21,355 nucleotides of DNA, taken from the NCBI GenBank assembly GCA_964626565.1, contig CAZVFX010000123.1, positions 1 through 21,355 of the forward strand. Reading direction: 5' to 3'. Within the stretch, counting starts at the first letter, position 1, and each line of letters starts with the position of its first letter. Position numbers and translations under genes: made by a program. Source of the stretch: CAZVFX01 sp964626565 (GTDB taxonomy: Bacteria; Myxococcota_A; UBA9042; CAIXZC01). Below the pieces are notes generated by a model. That model saw only the letters and a program-made list of their open reading frames with translations, ran no database searches and was not told the origin of the DNA. Below, piece after piece: positions 16,813 through 21,355 of this stretch.

Positions 16813-16841
16813 TTGACTCCTCACCCTTTGGGTGGTGTAAT
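16813..16841 (+). promoter_or_regulatory. strong sigma70-type promoter with an inverted repeat in the spacer
   Basis: TTGACT (16813-16818), a 17-base spacer and TGTAAT (16836-16841) each match five of six consensus bases. The spacer contains a perfect dyad, CACCC-TTT-GGGTG (16822-16834), between the two boxes, a position where a repressor or activator could act. It serves the phosphodiesterase gene starting at 16868. Confidence 0.7.
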
Positions 16842-16867
16842 AGTCCATCATCTATGGAGGTGTGGAA

Positions 16868-19258
16868 ATGGCCCACCGAGGCAGGGTTTCCAGGAAGCAG
16901 GTGTATATCATCGCCGGGCTGGTTCTGGCCGCGGTTGTCGGGGTGTCTGCGGCTACGGGCCTGTTCGAGGGAATGACGGGCATGGGGACCGGCGAGGAAG
17001 ATGGGCAGGAAGAGCCGTGGGAGATGGAAGGATGGACCACCATCTCCGAGGAGGAGCTGGAGTCGTGGAAGCCCGACGCATCGTGGTCTCCATACGGACC
17101 CGGCGACTGCTTCGAGCACTCACTGAGGATCATCACCTACAACACCCAGTTTCTCCCCTGGTTGGTGACCAAGTACTCCGCCGAGAACGATATCTTGAAG
17201 GCTCGCATGATGTGCGGCCGGATCATCAAGGCCGGGGCCGATGTCGTAGTGCTCAACGAGGTCTTCGATGAAGACGCCCGAGGGGAGTTCGAAACCTGCC
17301 TGTCCGCGGTGTATCCTCATTTCGTGAGCAAGATGGACAAGGTAGGCGACCTGGAGGACAGCGGGCTCATGCTGTTTTCCCGTTATCCTCTCGGCAAGTT
17401 CAACCAGGCGCCCATGGGCCAGCGCGACCCGCACATCACGAAGGTGACTGCGGAAAACCAAGGGATCCCTTTCGACGCCTTTTTCTACTTGTACACCGAT
17501 GCCGAAGCGGCCACTGCGGAAGACGTGACAGCCAAGGGTGTCGGCCTGGTGCGGGTCCATGTACCTTGTGCCAACAAACACGTGACCATCGGTTTCACGC
17601 ATATGCAGGCCAGCTATGATCCTCCCGGCGAAAGCCAGGTGACCGCAGAGGTGCGGGACGATCAGATGGACCATATTCGCAAGCTTATCGAAGGGGCGGT
17701 AGGTAAAGAAGGCATGAAGACCGAAGAGGTCTACCTGCTGGGCGACCTGAACATCGACGGCAACCTCCACAGCACCGGCACCCCGATCATCATCGGCGGC
17801 ATGCCGGAATGGAACTACCATTTTGCCCGCCCGGGCAGCTTCTTTTTCGACCCCATGTTCGATGGTTGGGCCTACGGAACGTCAGATCAGGACCCGGGAC
17901 AGACCTCGGGCGTAGGGTTCCCGTATTTCCCGGATCCGGGTGCGGGTGAGCGCTTCGACTATCTGCTTCACAACAAGCCGGAAGTTCACGATGCACCCAT
18001 GTGCCTGCAGCACATCCGACTGGCCCGGGAATTGGCCCTCCCTCAGGGCAAGGAGCTGTCGGACCACCTGGGCGTCTTTGCCGATATCAACCGGTTCGAA
18101 CCGGGCTGCGGTCCGACCAACGCGCACATGGTGAACATCACCCAGACCACAACCTACGTTCCGGGAACCCTGGTCCACCCCGGCGCGATGCAATGGTACC
18201 TGGTCACCAAACCGGGCTCGTTTTCGTTCGAAGTCAAGTCCCCCGGCCCCGTGGAACTGTCCGTTTACGAGGAGGATGACCTGACCCGGCCCATCAGAGA
18301 TTTTTATGGCGAAGTCACTGAATGGGGCCGCCGCTTCGAAGTGCTGAAGCCGCCCTTCTACATCCGGGTCTACTCCCCGGATCGGGGTTTTGCCGGCTCA
18401 TTTGACCTCACTGTGCACCAGCACACCGGGGACGGGCCGGAGGACGCCATCTCCCTCTACCCGTACATGGCCAAAGAGAAGACCTATCCTTCCATGCCGC
18501 TACCCTATGACACGGCGATGTGGTTCGTGATCAAAACGGGGCTCGCCTCCAACGGGACCCACACCTTCCCGCAACTGCAGTTCCTGCTGAAGGAGCACGG
18601 GGCCGGCCAGTTCGACTTCAAACTGGTGGACAAAAAGGGAGCCGTACAGGGCCATTCCAGAAGTGTCGCGCCAGGGACCGTCGATGACTACACCCACGCT
18701 ATCGGGCACTCGTCACTTGCCCTGGGGAACGACAACGGCATCTACTACGTGCGGGTGCTGCCCCAGGCCTCGCCCTTATCCAACAACAAGTTCAAGGTTG
18801 AGTTCCGCACCACCCTTACCACCTTCATCGCGTGCCAGCTTGTGTGCGAGTCGCAAACCGACACCGTGGGCGACGACGAGATGTATTACTACTACGGTTT
18901 TGACGGCTGGGGCATGCCCGGCTACGAGTTTGTCACTCACTTCGATACCGGCGAACCCCACGGCATGCGGGAGTTGATGCCGGAGTTCAGGTTTGTCAAC
19001 TCCGTGGGCTTCTCTCTGGCTGAAGACGACAATGATGCAGTAGACGCGGACGACTACTACCACGATTTCGCCGTCAGCTACGCCCACCAGCCTGCGGTTC
19101 AACAGCAGTGGGGCTGCAAGGGGCACTTCGAGACCTGGCCAGTCTGGCTCGCGGGCCATCCCGACACCCAGCCGTTTATCGGCCAACCCCAGGGCATCTA
19201 CCATTTCTGGTACACCATCTCCAACCTCGGAGAGCGGCTGGAGACGCTGGCGAAATGA
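16868..19258 (+). CDS. secreted EEP-fold phosphodiesterase, neutral sphingomyelinase-like
   Basis: This 796-residue protein starts at ATG 16868, 7 bases after GGAGG; the GTG at 16862 is only one base from it and is rejected. Residues 1-30 are a signal peptide or anchor. Residues about 85-405 form an endonuclease/exonuclease/phosphatase (DNase I-like) domain with every key motif: TYNTQF (Asn92), LNEVFD (Glu131, metal ligand), GLMLFSRYPL, FTHMQA (His245), GDLNID (Asp293, Asn295), FDYLLH and LSDHLGVF (Asp399, His400). The LNEVFDEDARGEF wording and THMQA resemble bacterial and neutral sphingomyelinases more than nucleases, but the substrate is not certain. The remaining half holds two PPC-like beta domains (about 415-530 and 530-680), seen in many secreted enzymes, and an unrecognised aromatic-rich end. 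Its stop overlaps the next gene's start by ATGA, so the two are translationally coupled. Confidence 0.85.
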   Translation: MAHRGRVSRKQVYIIAGLVLAAVVGVSAATGLFEGMTGMGTGEEDGQEEPWEMEGWTTISEEELESWKPDASWSPYGPGDCFEHSLRIITYNTQFLPWLVTKYSAENDILKARMMCGRIIKAGADVVVLNEVFDEDARGEFETCLSAVYPHFVSKMDKVGDLEDSGLMLFSRYPLGKFNQAPMGQRDPHITKVTAENQGIPFDAFFYLYTDAEAATAEDVTAKGVGLVRVHVPCANKHVTIGFTHMQASYDPPGESQVTAEVRDDQMDHIRKLIEGAVGKEGMKTEEVYLLGDLNIDGNLHSTGTPIIIGGMPEWNYHFARPGSFFFDPMFDGWAYGTSDQDPGQTSGVGFPYFPDPGAGERFDYLLHNKPEVHDAPMCLQHIRLARELALPQGKELSDHLGVFADINRFEPGCGPTNAHMVNITQTTTYVPGTLVHPGAMQWYLVTKPGSFSFEVKSPGPVELSVYEEDDLTRPIRDFYGEVTEWGRRFEVLKPPFYIRVYSPDRGFAGSFDLTVHQHTGDGPEDAISLYPYMAKEKTYPSMPLPYDTAMWFVIKTGLASNGTHTFPQLQFLLKEHGAGQFDFKLVDKKGAVQGHSRSVAPGTVDDYTHAIGHSSLALGNDNGIYYVRVLPQASPLSNNKFKVEFRTTLTTFIACQLVCESQTDTVGDDEMYYYYGFDGWGMPGYEFVTHFDTGEPHGMRELMPEFRFVNSVGFSLAEDDNDAVDADDYYHDFAVSYAHQPAVQQQWGCKGHFETWPVWLAGHPDTQPFIGQPQGIYHFWYTISNLGERLETLAK

Positions 19259-20133
19259 CCTTGGCCAAAGACGAGGGGATGGAGCGAACGTGGAGGAGCA
19301 TTCTCCCCGCCTTCTACGGGGGCGGCCAGAGCCGTCGCCGCTCAACCCTGGTGACGCTGTGGTTTCAGGCGGCCCTGTTCGGCGCGGCCAGCCTCGCTAT
19401 ATGCACGGCATTGAAAATCGAGCAGGCAGGGTTCATCTCTATCTTTCTTCTGGCCGCTTCACTAAGCGACCGGCTTGACCGGTTGCTGCGCGAAAACCGG
19501 ACTGCGATACTCGACCTTGGAGTCCCGAGTTGGAAGGCCAACGGGTGGACCGCATCGTGCGTATTGGCCATGTTCGCGGGCGTCGTAACCGCGTACGCAG
19601 CGGCTGCAGCTCTTGTCGGACCGGAAGGCGGAGTCAGGTCGTTCGGATTCGCGTTGGATGCTGCCAACTTGAACGAGGGGACGCTGTTTACCCGGCGGTT
19701 CTCTTCCCTTGGCGAGTTGTTGAGGCACAACTACCTGGTCCTGTTCTGCATTCTTCTTCTCGCTTTTATCTATCGATCTTTCGGCGCGCTGCTGGCGCTC
19801 ACCTGGAACGGCTGCATCTGGGGGTTTGTGCTCACGGTGCTGGCAGTGCGTGGCTTCGAAGCCGCCGGGGTCTCGGCTTTAGGATTTGTAGCCATCTCCT
19901 CGTGCGCGCTGCTGCCGCACCTGGCGTTGGAAGGCCTGGCCTACATACTTGCGGCCCTGGCAGGCATCTACCTGTCCAAAGCGCTGTTCAAGTACCCTTT
20001 CGGCGACCCCGTGCTCAAGGCCTCCGCCGGAAGCAGCCTGAACCATCTCCTCCTGGCCCTGGCCGTACTCCTCGCCGCCGCGCTGGCCGAGAGCTTCTGG
20101 GCACCCCTCATGCTGGGCCTGTTGAGCCCCTAG
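19255..20133 (+). CDS. SpoIIM-like polytopic membrane protein
   Basis: This 292-residue protein starts at ATG 19255, which overlaps the upstream TGA. A longer in-frame reading to 19108 lies inside the previous gene and is rejected. Five to seven hydrophobic segments are visible. Two patterns match the SpoIIM (stage II sporulation protein M) family: NGCIWGF at about 185, the usual NGxxxG, and LLPHLALEGLAYILAALAGIYLS from about 219, the usual LLPHGxxE followed by a small-residue helix. The Gly after His is replaced by Leu. SpoIIM proteins occur far outside spore formers, often beside transport or envelope genes, so no sporulation role is implied. Coupling to the secreted phosphodiesterase suggests an envelope function. 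Confidence 0.7.
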   Translation: MTLAKDEGMERTWRSILPAFYGGGQSRRRSTLVTLWFQAALFGAASLAICTALKIEQAGFISIFLLAASLSDRLDRLLRENRTAILDLGVPSWKANGWTASCVLAMFAGVVTAYAAAAALVGPEGGVRSFGFALDAANLNEGTLFTRRFSSLGELLRHNYLVLFCILLLAFIYRSFGALLALTWNGCIWGFVLTVLAVRGFEAAGVSALGFVAISSCALLPHLALEGLAYILAALAGIYLSKALFKYPFGDPVLKASAGSSLNHLLLALAVLLAAALAESFWAPLMLGLLSP

Positions 20134-20179
20134 CCGCTAGCCGTGAATTGAACATTGGAAATTGAAAATTGATAATTGC
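20131..20179. repeat. 7-bp tandem repeat array at a convergent gene junction
   Basis: Seven successive heptamers in perfect phase begin with the TAG stop of the SpoIIM-like gene: TAGCCGC, TAGCCGT, GAATTGA, ACATTGG, AAATTGA, AAATTGA and TAATTGC. The last five share ATTG at positions 3-6. The array fills the whole 48-base gap before the convergent gene ending at 20182. Confidence 0.75.
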
Positions 20180-20181
20180 CG

Positions 20182-21030
20182 TTATTTCTTCTTCGGCGGG
20201 CACCGGTCCTTGACCGTCTTCCAGTCAACCTTGTTGAACGCGTCCATGACGGCCTTGGTTTCTTCCTCGCTGTATTCCTCAATGCAGTCGGTGTCGATGG
20301 GGGAGGTGTAGACTTCGTAACCGCCGGAATACCAATCCTGGCGGGCCTCCTCTTTCCCGTCGGCGAGCCAGACGAGGCGGAAGATGAGTTTACCCGTGGG
20401 TTTGACCCCTTCCACCTTCTTTCCCTTGCCGGACAGGGCCCAGGTAATGGCCCCCGCGTCCTTTACGTCGCTGGGGGAGCAGGGCTGGTTGTAGGTCTCT
20501 TCTTTGCCGTCCTTGAAGATGGTCCAGACGCCGGTAGTGGTAGGCCAGTAAAGGCAGTCCCACAGCGCCTTTTCCACATCTTCAAGCTCCTTGACCTTGG
20601 CTCCATCCTTGTAGTTCACCTTCTTGATTTTGCCGTCCAGCGAGAACCAATAGGTGTAGGACCCGCCGTCCATGACGCGCTGTTCCGGTTTGTACTCGGC
20701 TTTGAGACCACGCAGGTCGATCTTGGCCAGGCCGGCCTTCAGTTTAGCCATTTCGTCTGCGGACAGTTTTCGGTAGAGCTTCCAACCACACTTGTGAGTT
20801 CGCTTCTCGCAATTCAGTGACGAATACTCTCCATTGGCAAGCACTCGCCACCCGTTGCTCCCGCCGAAGTGGGAGTGGCCATGCATCTCCATGATGAGCT
20901 TTGCCGCGTCGGCCGGCTCAGCCATATCGATGCACGAGCAAGGCTGCGCCCCCGCCGCGACGGGCAGGGCCAGGGAGATCAACAGAGCCAGCAAGCTGGC
21001 CGGGTTCAAGAAGGACTTCGGTCCGATCAT
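20182..21030 (-). CDS. exported protein of unknown function
   Basis: This 282-residue protein starts at ATG 21030, preceded by GGAGGAAG. Longer readings run into the repeat array upstream and are rejected. The signal peptide (MIGPKSFLNPASLLALLISLALPVAAGA) is clear, with a cut near AGA at about residue 28. The mature part has about eight Cys (CSC, CEKRTHKC, CLYW, CSP, and others), suggesting disulfides. It begins with a His-containing segment (MEMHGHSHFGG) and has several edge-strand motifs (YTYWFSLDGKIKKVNY, VWTIFKDGKEETY, LIFRLVWLADGKEEARQDWYSGG). The alternating strands and DGK turns suggest a beta-rich fold; the C-terminus ends in a Lys-rich PPKKK. No family was recognised. Its promoter has an operator-like palindrome, so expression is probably switched. 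Confidence 0.78.
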   Translation of the reverse strand: MIGPKSFLNPASLLALLISLALPVAAGAQPCSCIDMAEPADAAKLIMEMHGHSHFGGSNGWRVLANGEYSSLNCEKRTHKCGWKLYRKLSADEMAKLKAGLAKIDLRGLKAEYKPEQRVMDGGSYTYWFSLDGKIKKVNYKDGAKVKELEDVEKALWDCLYWPTTTGVWTIFKDGKEETYNQPCSPSDVKDAGAITWALSGKGKKVEGVKPTGKLIFRLVWLADGKEEARQDWYSGGYEVYTSPIDTDCIEEYSEEETKAVMDAFNKVDWKTVKDRCPPKKK

Positions 21031-21048
21031 GGTCTTCCTCCGGAGTGG

Positions 21049-21070
21049 TCTACTGTCGGCAGACAGTAGA
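21049..21070. promoter_or_regulatory. 9-bp palindrome over the -10 and start site, likely operator
   Basis: TCTACTGTC (21049-21057) and GACAGTAGA (21062-21070) are perfect reverse complements around a GGCA centre. One arm covers the -10 box of the minus-strand promoter and the other the predicted transcription start. This position is typical of repressor operators; in RNA only part of it would be transcribed. It does not match the LexA or Fur consensus forms I know. Confidence 0.6.
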
Positions 21071-21093
21071 GCATTGGGTGGTGCGGTTGTCAA
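21065..21093 (-). promoter_or_regulatory. sigma70-type promoter of the 21030 gene
   Basis: On the minus strand, TTGACA (21093-21088) is a perfect -35, followed by a 17-base spacer and TCTACT (21070-21065), which matches four of six -10 bases. The start would lie about 30 bases before the ATG at 21030. Confidence 0.7.
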
Positions 21094-21109
21094 AAGAAAC
21101 CGGCAAATA

Positions 21110-21355
21110 GCCCGCAGGGCGGCATGAGCCCGCAGGGCGGCATGAGCCCGAAGGGCGGCATGAGCCCGCAGGGCGGCATGAGCCCGCAGGGCGGCAAAAG
21201 CCCCAGCGGGGCGACTCGACACAGCGAGGGGCGCAAGCCCTGGTCCAATGAACGTTCCTAAAGGAACAGACGAGCCTCGTTAGAGGCGGCATGAGCCCAG
21301 AGGGCGGCATGAGCCCGCAGGGCGGCATGAGCCCGCAGGGCGGCAAAAGCCCCAG
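21110..21355. repeat. array of 18-bp hairpin-forming repeats with 149-bp higher-order period, open at the window end
   Basis: The unit is GCCCGCAGGGCGGCATGA, present five times at 21110-21199 and three times at 21295-21348 with small changes. Each unit holds a 4-bp stem (GCCC/GGGC) with a 3-base loop (GCA, GAA or AGA). Where loop or stem changes, pairing is kept. Between the clusters are other short stems: GCCCC-AGC-GGGGC, GTTCC-TAAA-GGAAC and GCCTC-GTTA-GAGGC. The junction GCGGCAAAAGCCCCAG recurs at 21191 and 21340. Long open frames run through on both strands only because 18 is divisible by three; they are not genes. The array lies outside the promoter of the 21030 gene. Confidence 0.85.

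Noticed and set aside
19255..20133. Evidence for sporulation from the SpoIIM-like gene
   Set aside because: SpoIIM-family proteins are common in non-spore-formers, and no other sporulation gene is present.
21049..21070. LexA (SOS) box
   Set aside because: The palindrome lacks the GAAC/GTTC cores of Gram-positive and alphaproteobacterial types and the CTGT-N8-ACAG spacing of enterobacteria, so it is recorded only as an unidentified operator.
21050..21346. Minus-strand open frame of MPPCGL-like repeats
   Set aside because: It is produced by the 18-bp hairpin repeat, which keeps all three frames open; no ribosome site or signal.
21110..21355. CRISPR array
   Set aside because: Units are contiguous 18-mers with no unique spacers of CRISPR length, and no cas gene is nearby.

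Overview
The window is GC-rich bacterial DNA carrying 15 supportable protein genes, no RNA genes and no insertion sequence. Most products are exported: three clear lipoproteins, one possible lipoprotein, five proteins with ordinary signal peptides or signal anchors, one single-span membrane protein with a large outer part, one polytopic membrane protein, and a small exported repeat peptide. Only a RecQ helicase and an HTH-TPR regulator look cytoplasmic. Several features point to Myxococcota or a related former deltaproteobacterial lineage: MopE-type CDGxDNDCDGxxDE repeats, lipoproteins with long acidic Asp/Pro-rich linkers behind the lipid-attached Cys, recurring small Cys-rich modules of the CSxxDDC type, and an FGE-like domain on a membrane anchor. 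This is inferred from protein style, because no phylogenetic marker was analysed.

Layout. 119-4169 (+): a 1138-residue Cys-rich lipoprotein with eight exactly 51-residue tandem repeats and a fibrinogen-like C-terminus, then an exported ankyrin-repeat protein. 8510-4200 (-): a probable operon with a zinc-ribbon/TM/FGE-like protein, a 3D-domain (double-psi beta-barrel) protein coupled by a 4-base overlap, and an exported protein of unknown function. 8511-8923 is a divergent intergenic region. 8924-13874 (+): an XRE-type HTH plus TPR-like regulator, overlapped by a small gene whose exported product is built on a hexapeptide period, then an exported WD40-like protein and a lipoprotein with a caspase-like His/Cys pair and a lamin-tail domain. 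13966-16050 (+): RecQ. 16115-20133 (+): an acidic YGP-repeat lipoprotein, a secreted EEP-fold phosphodiesterase resembling neutral sphingomyelinase, and a SpoIIM-like membrane protein coupled to it by ATGA. 21030-20182 (-): an exported protein of unknown function behind a strong sigma70-type promoter with a 9-bp palindrome over its -10 box. 21110-21355: an array of 18-bp hairpin-forming repeats running off the window edge.

The most interesting candidate is 8924-10475. A cytoplasmic HTH-TPR regulator is followed, with a 17-base overlap, by a peptide gene encoding an export signal and a strongly cationic tail of hexapeptides (AKSNSP-like, at least six copies). This arrangement recalls RRNPP regulator/pheromone cassettes (Rap-Phr, PlcR-PapR), known mainly from Firmicutes, but here the precursor is multi-copy and the host appears Gram-negative. 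Second, both convergent gene junctions in the window carry perfectly phased 7-bp tandem repeats that begin at or contain a stop codon. Third, the 21110-21355 array is made of short hairpin modules with a higher-order period of 149 bp.
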